In this document: positions 22,907 to 31,457 of the stretch, piece after piece
Position numbering within the stretch: position 1 is the stretch's first letter
Layout of the letters: each line of letters starts with the position of its first letter
Source of the DNA: Eutrophovita sp913057845
GTDB taxonomy: Bacteria > Pseudomonadota > Gammaproteobacteria > Burkholderiales > Eutrophovitaceae
NCBI GenBank assembly: GCA_963925895.1
Contig: CAWUVH010000014.1
Coordinates: 1 to 36,947 of the forward strand
Reading direction: 5' to 3'
Length of the DNA: 36,947 bases
Made by a program: the position numbers and the translations under genes
The notes under the pieces: model-generated
Database searches by the model: none
What the model saw: only the letters and a program-made list of their open reading frames with translations
What the model was told of the DNA's origin: nothing

Positions 22907-23659
22907 TTAAAAGAAGTATGGCCCGATAGCATCTATTTGTGCGGTTACCAGCGCGTCAACTTTGTGTTCGATAACAGTAATTGCTTCAATGCTGTCGTTG
23001 ATGTTGGTTGCGATCACAGAATGTTTTTTTTGGTGTAGTGTCTCGACAAGTTGGGGCGTAATTAACTGCTGTGGAATGAAAATGCAGTGGCACATTAATT
23101 TTTCATGGCTGCTTTCGTCCCGGGCCAATTTGTCGTTCCAAATAAGGCCTCTTGTAACGTCAGGAGCAATGTTCATTAATGTGGTTAACGTTAGAGCGCT
23201 TTTAGATGCGATCAAAGGGAAGAGTGGTTTTTCTTTGCCAATTCTTTCTAGAATATCAACGCTAATTTCTGCGATGGCTCCTTCTTGGCCAGCGCTTGGT
23301 TTTAATTCGATTATGGGCCGTATTTCCAACTCGGCACATGCTGAAAGTGCTTGATAGAGCGTGGGTAACTTCTCTCCTATGTATTCGTTTCCGTAATCAC
23401 TACCAATATCTAAACCATTCATTTGATCGAAAAATAATTCGCTCGCAAGCCCTGAGGCCCCGGTCACTAGATCAAGTGATTCATTAGCCAAGAGGATGGG
23501 TACACCATCTGCAGTTAAGCGAACGTCAAAATGGACGTTTTGGAACCCGAGGTTCCTGGCATTTTTAATACCAGCTATTGAATTTTCGGGAGCGATGATG
23601 CCTCCAGTTCTGTAGCTGATGACTTTTTGTCGGGATGCGAATGATTGGTTTTCTAGCAT
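22907..23659 (-). CDS. GDPD-fold protein lacking catalytic residues (probable pseudoenzyme)
   Basis: 250 residues that align along their length with glycerophosphodiester phosphodiesterases such as UgpQ: APENSIAGI for APENTLAAI, then FDVRLTADGVPILL and IELKP. However, the catalytic His of the HRG motif is Tyr (SYRT), the Glu of the ExD metal pair is His (VHFDV), and the HD pair after the LL strand is Ala-Asn (LANES). Hydrolysis by the usual mechanism is therefore unlikely. The frame is intact, so it is not an obvious pseudogene. It is convergent with the oxidoreductase gene. A TATAAT lies only 6 nt before the ATG, suggesting a leaderless transcript. Its actual role is unknown. Confidence 0.8.
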   Translation of the reverse strand: MLENQSFASRQKVISYRTGGIIAPENSIAGIKNARNLGFQNVHFDVRLTADGVPILLANESLDLVTGASGLASELFFDQMNGLDIGSDYGNEYIGEKLPTLYQALSACAELEIRPIIELKPSAGQEGAIAEISVDILERIGKEKPLFPLIASKSALTLTTLMNIAPDVTRGLIWNDKLARDESSHEKLMCHCIFIPQQLITPQLVETLHQKKHSVIATNINDSIEAITVIEHKVDALVTAQIDAIGPYFF

Positions 23660-23665
23660 GGTTAC

Positions 23666-23671
23666 ATTATA
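23666..23671 (-). promoter_or_regulatory. -10 element 6 nt before the GDPD-like start
   Basis: On the minus strand TATAAT is followed by GTAACC and then the ATG. With the usual 6-7 nt from the -10 to the start point, transcription would begin at or next to the A of the start codon. No Shine-Dalgarno is seen. The -35 region is weak. Confidence 0.4.
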
Positions 23672-23747
23672 CGAGATGCCAGTATGTGAGCATCTGATAG
23701 ATTTAGAGGTTTTAATTAATGATTAGCGTTATTCTAGCGTCCTATTT

Positions 23748-23777
23748 TAGATAAAATCTCGGTTTGTGCGATATACT
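23748..23777 (+). promoter_or_regulatory. Candidate promoter for the fmdB-like / aspS / nudB genes
   Basis: TAGATA at 23748-23753 and TATACT at 23772-23777 are 18 nt apart. They lie about 25 nt before the fmdB-like start in the spacer shared with the divergent GDPD-like gene. The predicted leader is short, about 18-20 nt, and holds an AAGG ribosome binding site. Confidence 0.45.
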
Positions 23778-23802
23778 AATTTCGTTTAATTAAGGTTCCC
23801 TA

Positions 23803-24114
23803 ATGCCTATCTATGAATATCTTTGTTCCTCGTGCGGTAAGAAACATGAGGCACTTCAAAAAATCTCGGAAGACCTTTTGGTCGATTGCCCTAAATGTGA
23901 TGAGCCATCGCTGGTGAAAATGGTAACCGCTGCCGGCTTTCAGCTGAAGGGTGGCGGTTGGTATGTGACTGACTTTAAAGATAAAAAACAACCTTCTTCA
24001 AGCAAGAGTCCTGCGGATGTTGGCGGTGATAGTAAGGTCAGTGGGAGCTCCTCTGATGCGAAGAGTACGAATGAAACTAAATCAACCAAAGAGTCTTCAA
24101 CGGACGGCGACTAA
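23803..24114 (+). CDS. FmdB-family zinc ribbon protein
   Basis: 103 residues. The N-terminal FmdB zinc ribbon starts MPIYEYLCSSCGKKHE, with C8/C11 and C29/C32 as the two CxxC knuckles, and covers about 45 residues. The tail from about residue 60 is low-complexity Ser/Lys/Asp/Thr. FmdB-family proteins are named as putative regulators but their role is not settled. They are commonly found next to aspS, as here. AAGG at 23792-23795 precedes the ATG. Confidence 0.9.
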   Translation: MPIYEYLCSSCGKKHEALQKISEDLLVDCPKCDEPSLVKMVTAAGFQLKGGGWYVTDFKDKKQPSSSKSPADVGGDSKVSGSSSDAKSTNETKSTKESSTDGD

Positions 24115-24193
24115 GAGTTACCGCATTTTTTGTTTCTGCGGGACCGAATAGTGTTGTAACGCCACTTTTTAAAAATAACGGAAAATAATAGCA

Positions 24194-25993
24194 ATGCGAA
24201 CAAATTATTGTGGGTTAATTGATTCAAGCTATTTGGACCAAGAGGTTCATTTATTCGGCTGGGTTCATCGACGGAGGGATCACGGCGGCGTCATTTTTAT
24301 TGATCTGCGGGACCGAGAGGGTATTGTTCAAGTGGTCTCTGATCCTGATAATGAACAAGCCTTTGCGGTCAGTGACCGTGCTCGAAGTGAATACGTTTTG
24401 CGGATAAAAGGGCGAGTGCGGCGGCGACCCAATGGAACGGTGAACCCTTCATTAACGAGCGGTGAAATAGAGGTTTTGGCGGATGATATTGAAATTCTTA
24501 ATACATCAGAGACGCCACCTTTTACCATTGACGAGGAAGAGCCATCAGAGATGGTTCGATTGGAGAACAGAGTTTTTGATTTGCGTCGTCCTCAGATGCA
24601 AGCGAATCTGAGACTGCGGTCTCGCGTTTCAAAATACTTGAGAGATTATTTAGACCAAAATGGGTTTATTGACGTAGAGACGCCGATTTTATACAAATCG
24701 ACACCAGAGGGTGCTCGTGAATTTCTAGTGCCATCTCGTATGCATGATGGTGAGTTTTATGCGTTGCCACAGTCGCCTCAGCTATTCAAGCAAATGTTGA
24801 TGGTCGCAGGGTTTGATCGATACTATCAAGTTGTTAAATGTTTCCGTGACGAGGATTTGCGGGCGGATCGTCAGCCTGAGTTTACGCAGATTGATATTGA
24901 AACTTCATTCCTTGATGAGTTTGAAATAAGACAGATCATGGAGGACATGATTAGAGGCTGTTTCAAAAACACTCTACAGGTTGAGTTGCCCGATACATTT
25001 CCAGTGATGCCATACGATGAGGTGATGCATTTGTACGGCAGTGATAAACCTGATCTACGAATCCCGCTTAGGTTTACCGACATCACTGAGTTAATGAAGG
25101 CAGAGGAATTTAAAGTATTCAGGTCAGCCGCCGATCTTGTGGATGGACGAGTAGTTGCGTTAAGAGTTCCTGGAGGCGGGGAGATCAGTCGAAAACAGAT
25201 TGATGATTACACAAAATTTGTCGCGATCTACGGCGCTAAAGGTTTGGCATATATAAAAGTCAATGATGTGGCTGGTGGCATTGAGGGATTGCAGTCCCCC
25301 ATTATTAAGTTCCTCTCAGAAGAGGTTGTATTAAAAGTAGTGCAGCTCTCTGGTGCAATAAACGGTGACATTATTTTCTTTGGTGCGGACAAAAGTCGGA
25401 TTGTTAACGATGCGTTGGGTGCTCTGCGTGAGAAACTGGGGCGGGACCTTGGCTTAGTTGAGCCCGGATGGAAGCCGCTTTGGGTGGTTGATTTTCCTAT
25501 GTTTGAGTATGACGAAGACTCAAACCAATGGTCTGCCCGCCACCATCCATTCACATCACCAAAAGATGGACACGACGCGCACATTGATACAAACCCAGGC
25601 GCTGCCTACGCTAAAGCCTACGATATGGTCTTGAATGGTTGGGAGATTGGTGGCGGCTCGGTGCGTATCCATCAGCCTGAATTGCAAGAGAAAGTTTTCC
25701 GTTCATTAAAGATAACTCCGGAGGACCAGCAAGCTAAATTTGGATTCCTGTTAAATAGTCTGAAATGGGGTGCTCCTCCGCATGGTGGTATTGCCTTTGG
25801 TCTTGATCGGATCGTCACGCTTATGTGTGGGGCAACATCGATTAGGGACGTCATTGCATTTCCTAAAACGCAGCGCGGACAGGATTTATTGACAGGAGCG
25901 CCTTCTGCGGTGACGGATGCACAGTTGCGTGAACTACATATTCGTCTTCGCAGTGCCGCGAAGACTGTGACAACCAATACAACCGACGATTAA
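24194..25993 (+). CDS. aspS: Aspartyl-tRNA synthetase, probably non-discriminating (tRNA Asp/Asn)
   Basis: 599 residues, bacterial class IIb AspRS. The N-terminal OB anticodon-binding domain (RRRDHGGVIFIDLRDREG) is followed by the catalytic core with PQSPQLFKQMLM and CFRDEDLRADRQPEFTQID (motif 2), the bacterial GAD insertion, and motif 3 GIAFGLDRI. H30 in the DHGG loop and G81 in RPNG match the Pseudomonas-type enzyme that also charges tRNA(Asn). E. coli has Leu at the first site. Such genomes use GatCAB to make Asn-tRNA, and gatCAB is not in this window. The gene is 79 nt after the fmdB-like gene, with nudB 9 nt downstream. Confidence 0.97.
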   Translation: MRTNYCGLIDSSYLDQEVHLFGWVHRRRDHGGVIFIDLRDREGIVQVVSDPDNEQAFAVSDRARSEYVLRIKGRVRRRPNGTVNPSLTSGEIEVLADDIEILNTSETPPFTIDEEEPSEMVRLENRVFDLRRPQMQANLRLRSRVSKYLRDYLDQNGFIDVETPILYKSTPEGAREFLVPSRMHDGEFYALPQSPQLFKQMLMVAGFDRYYQVVKCFRDEDLRADRQPEFTQIDIETSFLDEFEIRQIMEDMIRGCFKNTLQVELPDTFPVMPYDEVMHLYGSDKPDLRIPLRFTDITELMKAEEFKVFRSAADLVDGRVVALRVPGGGEISRKQIDDYTKFVAIYGAKGLAYIKVNDVAGGIEGLQSPIIKFLSEEVVLKVVQLSGAINGDIIFFGADKSRIVNDALGALREKLGRDLGLVEPGWKPLWVVDFPMFEYDEDSNQWSARHHPFTSPKDGHDAHIDTNPGAAYAKAYDMVLNGWEIGGGSVRIHQPELQEKVFRSLKITPEDQQAKFGFLLNSLKWGAPPHGGIAFGLDRIVTLMCGATSIRDVIAFPKTQRGQDLLTGAPSAVTDAQLRELHIRLRSAAKTVTTNTTDD

Positions 25994-26002
25994 ATTCGCA
26001 TT

Positions 26003-26476
26003 ATGTTGCCTGAGCAAAGGCGAATCGAGTCATACAAGATTCCGGTATCGGTTCTAGTGGTTGTTTATACCGCAGACTTAGAGATCCTGTTGCTTGAGCG
26101 GGCCGACCGAGATGGTTTTTGGCAGTCAGTAACAGGAAGCAGGGAATTAAACGAGTCTTTAGATCAAACTGCAGTTCGAGAACTGAGTGAGGAAACGGGC
26201 ATTAATGCGTCTGATTATGCGTTATCTGATTGGAAGATTTCAAACGAGTTCGAAATCTTTAAACATTGGCGTGGTCGTTATGCTCCTGGCGTCACCCATA
26301 ATATGGAGCATGTGTTCGGCTTAGTTGTCCCAGAGAGGGTGTCGATTAACATATCTCCTCGTGAGCACACTCAGTTTGGTTGGTTTCAGATTGAGGAGGC
26401 TATTGATCGAGTTTTTTCTTGGACAAACGCCGATGCTTTGCGGTTTTTGTTGGACACTAATTCCAGTTTGCGCTGA
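26003..26476 (+). CDS. nudB: Dihydroneopterin triphosphate diphosphatase (Nudix)
   Basis: 157 residues. The Nudix box is complete: G-x5-E-x7-RELSEETGI at about residues 45-67. The flanking sequences IPVSVLVVVY, FWQSVTGS and EFEIFKHWRGRYAPGVT are shared with E. coli NudB, which removes pyrophosphate from dihydroneopterin triphosphate in folate synthesis. It begins 9 nt after aspS with no clear Shine-Dalgarno, so translation is probably coupled. The aspS-nudB adjacency also occurs in E. coli. Other Nudix substrates cannot be excluded. Confidence 0.9.
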   Translation: MLPEQRRIESYKIPVSVLVVVYTADLEILLLERADRDGFWQSVTGSRELNESLDQTAVRELSEETGINASDYALSDWKISNEFEIFKHWRGRYAPGVTHNMEHVFGLVVPERVSINISPREHTQFGWFQIEEAIDRVFSWTNADALRFLLDTNSSLR

Positions 26477-26597
26477 GGTTTGCGCCTCGTTAGAAAATAT
26501 CTCATGTAAACTTCGTAGTGATAGCGGTTCGAGGGTTTAATGTGGATAGTGTTCCATTGATTAATTCAGTTTTTGTGTGCGGAAAGTAAGGCGGGTC

Positions 26598-27701
26598 ATG
26601 GAGTTAGTAACGAGTAGAGATTTTTTGGATTACCGTGATCGTTCTGACGAGGAATGTCATGGGCTTATCAAAAGAGCTAAGGCTAGCCTCGGAGAAGATT
26701 TGGTTATTCTCGGTCATCATTATCAAAGAGCGGATGTATACCAACATGCCGATTTGAGAGGTGATTCTTTAAAGCTCTCAAAACTTGCATCCCAAACAAA
26801 TTCAGAGCACATCATTTTTTGTGGTGTTCACTTTATGGCTGAAGTGGCCGACATCATGTCTAAGCAAAACCAAAAGGCGTTACTTCCTGATTTAGCTGCG
26901 GGATGTTCGATGGCCGATATGGCTAATTTGTCTAAGGTTAATCGAGCCTGGAATGAGATCAAGTCCGTTCTCGGTGAAGAGATGTCGGTGACGCCAATTA
27001 CTTATATTAACTCTGCAGCAGATCTAAAAGCGTTTTGCGGGGAGCGTGACGGTATTGTGTGTACGTCATCGAACGCTTCCCGGGTCGTCACTTGGGGGTT
27101 AGGTCAGCGAGAAAAGATTTTGTTTTTTCCTGATCAGCATTTAGGTCGTTGGTCTGGGCATCAGCTTGGTTTAATCAACGAGACTGATATGAAAGTTTGG
27201 GATCCAGATTTGTGGATGGGTGGGCTCACTGAGGAGGAAATTAAGCAAGCAAAAATACTTTTGTGGAAGGGGCACTGTTCGGTACATCAAATGTTCCAGC
27301 CTGAGCATATCGCGCGATTCCGTGAGAAACATCCTGAAGGCCATGTTATTTCGCACCCGGAGTGTCGATTCGAAGTTTGTGAGCAATCCGACTTTGTTGG
27401 CTCGACAGAATATATCGTTCAGACAATTGCGGCAGCCAAGCCAAATACGCGTTGGTTGGTTGGCACTGAATTAAATTTAGTTAATCGAATCGCTGAAGAA
27501 TTTCGATCAGAAGGCAAGGTGGTTGAGTTTATGTCGCCGCTTGTGTGTATGTGTTCTACGATGAATCGTATAGACCCCCAACATCTTGCGTGGCAAGTTG
27601 AGAATTTACTTGATGGTACTTTGGTAAATCAAATTTGTGTGCCTGAGTCAGACAAAGGTATGGCGCGAGTTGCTCTAGAGAGAATGTTGTCGATTTCTTA
27701 A
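26598..27701 (+). CDS. nadA: Quinolinate synthase A
   Basis: 367 residues from the ATG at 26598; AAGG at 26588-26591 supports it over an in-frame GTG at 26577. NadA condenses iminoaspartate with dihydroxyacetone phosphate to make quinolinate for NAD and carries one [4Fe-4S] cluster. Likely ligands are C103 (AAGCSMAD), C227 (GHCSVHQ) and C317 or C319 (CMCSTMN). The N-terminal LGHHYQRADVYQHADLRGDS is diagnostic. Length and cysteine layout are closer to the longer Bacillus-type NadA than to the 347-residue E. coli protein. nadB and nadC are not in this window. Confidence 0.96.
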   Translation: MELVTSRDFLDYRDRSDEECHGLIKRAKASLGEDLVILGHHYQRADVYQHADLRGDSLKLSKLASQTNSEHIIFCGVHFMAEVADIMSKQNQKALLPDLAAGCSMADMANLSKVNRAWNEIKSVLGEEMSVTPITYINSAADLKAFCGERDGIVCTSSNASRVVTWGLGQREKILFFPDQHLGRWSGHQLGLINETDMKVWDPDLWMGGLTEEEIKQAKILLWKGHCSVHQMFQPEHIARFREKHPEGHVISHPECRFEVCEQSDFVGSTEYIVQTIAAAKPNTRWLVGTELNLVNRIAEEFRSEGKVVEFMSPLVCMCSTMNRIDPQHLAWQVENLLDGTLVNQICVPESDKGMARVALERMLSIS

Positions 27702-27763
27702 GTCCCTATGAGGGTTGCTACCTGTTGTTTGATGCGTAAGGGTTACCCCGTGGGCCTTGATTT

Positions 27764-29527
27764 GTGACGAAAACTAATTGGGTGACTTTAAAGTCTCTGG
27801 CACCGTATCTCTGGGATTTTAAATATCGGGTCATCGTCGCACTCGTATTTCTAACTTTAGCCAAAGTGGCCAATGTGTCGGTGCCCCTAGTGCTCAAGGA
27901 CGTAGTGGATTCACTTTCGTCTCAGAATCAAGTTATTTTCCTGCCGCTTGCGCTTCTACTTACTTATGGGGTTCTAAGGCTTTGCGCCGTCGTATTTGCT
28001 GAATTGCGTGATGTGGTTTTTGTCAAAGTAACTCGCCGTGCAACCAGAAAAATAGCGCTAAAGGTATTTCGACATCTCCATGACCTAAGTCTTAAGTTTC
28101 ATTTAGAGCGACATACAGGAGGTATTTCTCGTGAGATAGAGCGAGGAACGCGTGGCATTTCAATCCTGTTGACGTATTCATTATTCTCGATCATTCCCGT
28201 CATACTAGAATTTGCTTTTGTTGCTGCGATTTTGTTGGATCGTTTTGACTGGAGATTTACAGCCATTACTTTTTCAGCAGTATTTTTTTACTTGATTTAC
28301 ACCTTTTTTGTGTCTGAATGGCGAATGAGCATCCGTCGTGAAGCTAATGAGTGGGATACACGATCGAATTCCCACGCAGTCGACAGTCTTCTTAATTACG
28401 AAACGGTTAAATATTTTAATAACGAGGATTACGAAGCGGAAAGATACGACACATTTCTGCGTGAGTATGAAACGGCTGATGTCAAAACCGAGACCTCGCT
28501 TGGACTACTTAATATAGGGCAAAGTGTAATCATAGCCTTAGCGGTTACGGCGCTAATGATATTAACCTCACAAGGGGTGGTTGCTCAAAAAATGACGATT
28601 GGTGACTTGGTTTTAGTGAATGGGCTTTTGATTCAACTGTATATTCCACTGAACTTCATGGGTATGGTTTATCGTGAAATCAAACAGTCGTTTATTGATA
28701 TGAACAAGATGTTCTCGTTGTTGGATACACCGCAGGATATCGCAGATCGACCTGGAGCAATTTTATTCGAGCCTTCCAGCCCAACCGTCGAATTTAAAAA
28801 TGTTTCATTCTCCTATGATGGACGACGTGAGACGTTATCAGACGTCAGTTTTGTCGTCCCTAATGGGAAGACCGTTGCGATTGTCGGTGAGAGTGGTTCC
28901 GGGAAAACCACTTTGGCCAGATTGTTGTTTCGGCTCTATGATGTTTCCAATGGTGTAATCCTTATCGATGGCAAAGATGTTCGGGATTATCTCCAAGATA
29001 GTTATAGGAGAGCCATCGGTGTTGTACCGCAGGATACGGTTCTTTTTAACGACACTTTGGGATTCAACATCAAGTATGGACAGCCGCTGTGCTCGCAAGG
29101 GGATCTAGATCGTGTGGTGCATTTAGCTCAACTCGAAAACTTTGTTAAAGCTCTTCCGGAGGGTTTTGAGACAACTGTTGGCGAGCGGGGTTTGAAGGTG
29201 TCTGGTGGCGAGAAACAACGGATATCAATAGCTCGAGCAATTCTTAAGAACCCACCGATTATGATTTTTGATGAGGCGACATCCTCGCTAGACTCGGGGA
29301 GTGAGCGATTAATTCAATCGGCGTTAGATGGAGTATCAAAAAACAGAACGACTTTGGTCATTGCGCACCGGTTATCTACGATCGTTCATGCCCATGAGAT
29401 TATTGTGCTGGATGCAGGAAAAATTATAGAGAGAGGGTCGCATCAGGAGCTGCTAGAGAAAGCGGGTAGATACAGTTACATGTGGAATCTCCAGCAAAGC
29501 AAGTCGCAAGTAGAAATTAATGGTTAA
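27764..29527 (+). CDS. ABC exporter of the Atm1/HMT family
   Basis: 587 residues, a half-transporter with an N-terminal six-helix membrane domain (about residues 20-310) and a C-terminal ATPase. The coupling-region motif NYETVKYFNNEDYE is typical of Atm1/ABCB7/HMT1 proteins. Walker A GESGSGKTT starts at residue 375, the SGGEKQR signature at 480, followed by Walker B IMIFDEATSSLDS and the H-loop VIAHRLST. Bacterial members export glutathione conjugates or glutathione persulfides and metals. The start is GTG, with no strong ribosome binding site. It is 62 nt after nadA, and co-transcription is possible but not shown. Confidence 0.92.
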   Translation: MTKTNWVTLKSLAPYLWDFKYRVIVALVFLTLAKVANVSVPLVLKDVVDSLSSQNQVIFLPLALLLTYGVLRLCAVVFAELRDVVFVKVTRRATRKIALKVFRHLHDLSLKFHLERHTGGISREIERGTRGISILLTYSLFSIIPVILEFAFVAAILLDRFDWRFTAITFSAVFFYLIYTFFVSEWRMSIRREANEWDTRSNSHAVDSLLNYETVKYFNNEDYEAERYDTFLREYETADVKTETSLGLLNIGQSVIIALAVTALMILTSQGVVAQKMTIGDLVLVNGLLIQLYIPLNFMGMVYREIKQSFIDMNKMFSLLDTPQDIADRPGAILFEPSSPTVEFKNVSFSYDGRRETLSDVSFVVPNGKTVAIVGESGSGKTTLARLLFRLYDVSNGVILIDGKDVRDYLQDSYRRAIGVVPQDTVLFNDTLGFNIKYGQPLCSQGDLDRVVHLAQLENFVKALPEGFETTVGERGLKVSGGEKQRISIARAILKNPPIMIFDEATSSLDSGSERLIQSALDGVSKNRTTLVIAHRLSTIVHAHEIIVLDAGKIIERGSHQELLEKAGRYSYMWNLQQSKSQVEING

Positions 29528-29578
29528 TGTGTTTGAATGTATTTATAACTTTTGTATTCAATCTTAATTTAAATTCTT

Positions 29579-30445
29579 ATGTATTGTAGACGTATAAAGA
29601 GGTCAGTCTTCCCAGCCATTTTGCTGAGCACTTTGGCAGTCTTTATTCTGATGTATGACGTCGTTGCTGCGGATGCCCGAAGCAACTCTGGCCCACGTCT
29701 TAAGTCGAGAGTTGCTATCGTCGTAGATCACACCAATGGGGAGGTTATCTACGAAAAAAATGCTTTTGATGTGGCGCCCATCGCATCAATTACCAAATTG
29801 ATGACCGCTATGGTCATTATTGATTCTGGTGTTCCTCTGCTCGAGTCTATGACGATTGCTAAGGCTGATGTTGATCGTTATAAAGGCTCACGGTCAAAAC
29901 TAAGTGTCGGTACGACTTTATTAAGAGCTGAGGTATTGAAATTAGCGCTAATGGCGTCGGAAAACAGGGCCTCAGCTGCGCTGTCCCGAGTATTTCCGGG
30001 TGGGAAAGAGGCTTTTGTGCAGGCTATGAATGAGAAGGCTAAATCACTGGGGATGGATCAAACAGTTTTTGTTGATTCCACTGGTTTACGTCCGGGAAAT
30101 GTATCCAGTGGCTTGGATCTGGTTAAGATGGCTATTGCCGCATATGAATATCCTTTGATCCGCCAGTATACGACCACTTCTTCGTTTCAACTTCGAGCAA
30201 AAATAGGTAGCCGATCAGTCACGCTTGAATATGTTAATTCGAATCGTTTAGCACGGAGTTCTAGATGGGAGATAGGACTGTCTAAGACCGGTTACATCAG
30301 TGAGTCGGGCCGCTGTTTAGTCATGCAAACGACCATACTCGGTAAGCCAGTCATTATGGTTTTGTTAGATTCTTGGGGTAAGCTGACGGCCTTAGGTGAT
30401 GCTGGGCGAGCACGCCGTTGGATGGAACGAGCCAAAAAGAAATAA
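29579..30445 (+). CDS. pbpG: D-alanyl-D-alanine endopeptidase, PBP7 type
   Basis: 288 residues. An N-terminal signal or anchor segment (about residues 8-31, ending VVAADA) directs it to the periplasm. All three penicillin-binding motifs are present: S70-x-x-K73 (SITK), S127-E-N129 and K236-T-G238. Size and the STGLRPGNVSSGLDLVKMA region match PBP7/8 endopeptidases, which cut peptidoglycan cross-links, rather than the larger DacA carboxypeptidases. It lacks a C-terminal amphipathic anchor. The ATG at 29579 has only an AT-rich leader with no visible Shine-Dalgarno. Confidence 0.9.
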   Translation: MYCRRIKRSVFPAILLSTLAVFILMYDVVAADARSNSGPRLKSRVAIVVDHTNGEVIYEKNAFDVAPIASITKLMTAMVIIDSGVPLLESMTIAKADVDRYKGSRSKLSVGTTLLRAEVLKLALMASENRASAALSRVFPGGKEAFVQAMNEKAKSLGMDQTVFVDSTGLRPGNVSSGLDLVKMAIAAYEYPLIRQYTTTSSFQLRAKIGSRSVTLEYVNSNRLARSSRWEIGLSKTGYISESGRCLVMQTTILGKPVIMVLLDSWGKLTALGDAGRARRWMERAKKK

Positions 30446-30465
30446 TCTAGGCGTGTATCCTGAGT

Positions 30466-31239
30466 TTAATGTTGCGTGCGTGCGCTGCCTAGAGCTGCAG
30501 AAATTTTTTCAGCCGTTGATTTGATATGCTTTCCCCAATTGCGGTTAAGTCTATGAGAAGGCGTGGAAATAGATAAACCGGCAACCAGCAAGCTAGAATC
30601 GTCATAAATCCCAGCGCCAATGCAAGAAAGTCCAGCTTCCGCCTCTTCATTATCAAACGCATAGCCTTGGGCTTTTATTTTTTCTAGTTCGGCAAACAAA
30701 ATACGAGAGTCTTTAATTGTATTTTTTGTGAAGACTTTAAGTCCATTTCTATTGATATAGTTGAAAGTTTCGTCTTTCCCATCTTCGATTAAAAAGATCT
30801 TACCAACTGCTGTGACGTGCAAAGGTGCTTTAGCGCCAATAAGGTGTGTGACTCGTATTGATGAATGTTCACCGGCCACACGTTCGACGTAGACCATTTC
30901 ATCGCCTTGACGGATTGATAGGTTCACAGTCTCTTGGAGTTGTTGATGGAGTTCTTGCATGAAAGGCAGCGCTTCATTGCGGATGTCAATCCGTGTTTTA
31001 GTAATATTGCCGAGTTCAAGCAAACGTGTGCCAAGCCGATAGCTCCCAGTTTGGACTTTATCGATGACGCGATAATGCGCTAGAGCATTTAGTATTCGGT
31101 GAGCTGTCGAAGGGTGGAGGTTGGTGACTTGAGACAACTCTTTTAAATTCATTGGGTTGCCTGACTTAGACAGAACGTCAATCAATTCCATCATTCGGTC
31201 TATTACCTGAATGGATGTCCTACCATTTGTTTCTTGCAT
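30466..31239 (-). CDS. IclR-family transcriptional regulator
   Basis: 257 residues. The N-terminal winged HTH (about residues 8-72, with NLKELSQVTNLHPSTAHRILNAL) is followed by the IclR effector domain with VYVERVAGEHSSIRV and GAKAPLHVTAVGKIF, ending near EEAEAGLSCIGAGIYD. It is transcribed divergently from lutABC across a 218-nt spacer and so most likely controls that operon. Many gammaproteobacteria use GntR-type LldR for lactate genes. The inducer is not known from sequence. It converges on pbpG with a 20-nt gap and no visible terminator. Confidence 0.92.
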   Translation of the reverse strand: MQETNGRTSIQVIDRMMELIDVLSKSGNPMNLKELSQVTNLHPSTAHRILNALAHYRVIDKVQTGSYRLGTRLLELGNITKTRIDIRNEALPFMQELHQQLQETVNLSIRQGDEMVYVERVAGEHSSIRVTHLIGAKAPLHVTAVGKIFLIEDGKDETFNYINRNGLKVFTKNTIKDSRILFAELEKIKAQGYAFDNEEAEAGLSCIGAGIYDDSSLLVAGLSISTPSHRLNRNWGKHIKSTAEKISAALGSARTQH

Positions 31240-31400
31240 TTTTGAGGAGACGGTGCAGTTGCAGTGTTAATTGTTCACGCGGTAATATAAATCAAACTCC
31301 ATTATCAATCAATCGATAAGCCTTTAAGGATGGAATATTTTTGAGGCATGAGTTCTGATAGTGCTGTGTTAAACTGCGCTAAAACTCTTGGACGCTAAGC

Positions 31401-31419
31401 TGAATCTTTTTGGTATTCA
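31401..31419. promoter_or_regulatory. Candidate IclR operator upstream of lutA
   Basis: TGAAT and ATTCA form an inverted repeat spaced 9 nt apart, 39 nt before the lutA start. The outer bases GC/GC extend the symmetry with a one-base offset. IclR proteins bind short imperfect palindromes. This is the best one I see in the divergent spacer, but it may be chance. Confidence 0.25.
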
Positions 31420-31457
31420 AGCGACACAGCAATCATTAAAGGTTTAGGTAAGCAAAT

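Noticed and set aside
30446..30493. Inverted repeat TCTAGGC / GCCTAGA between pbpG and the IclR gene, considered as a terminator
   Set aside because: The loop is 34 nt, no T-run follows, and one arm lies inside the IclR coding sequence, so it is weak evidence for a terminator.
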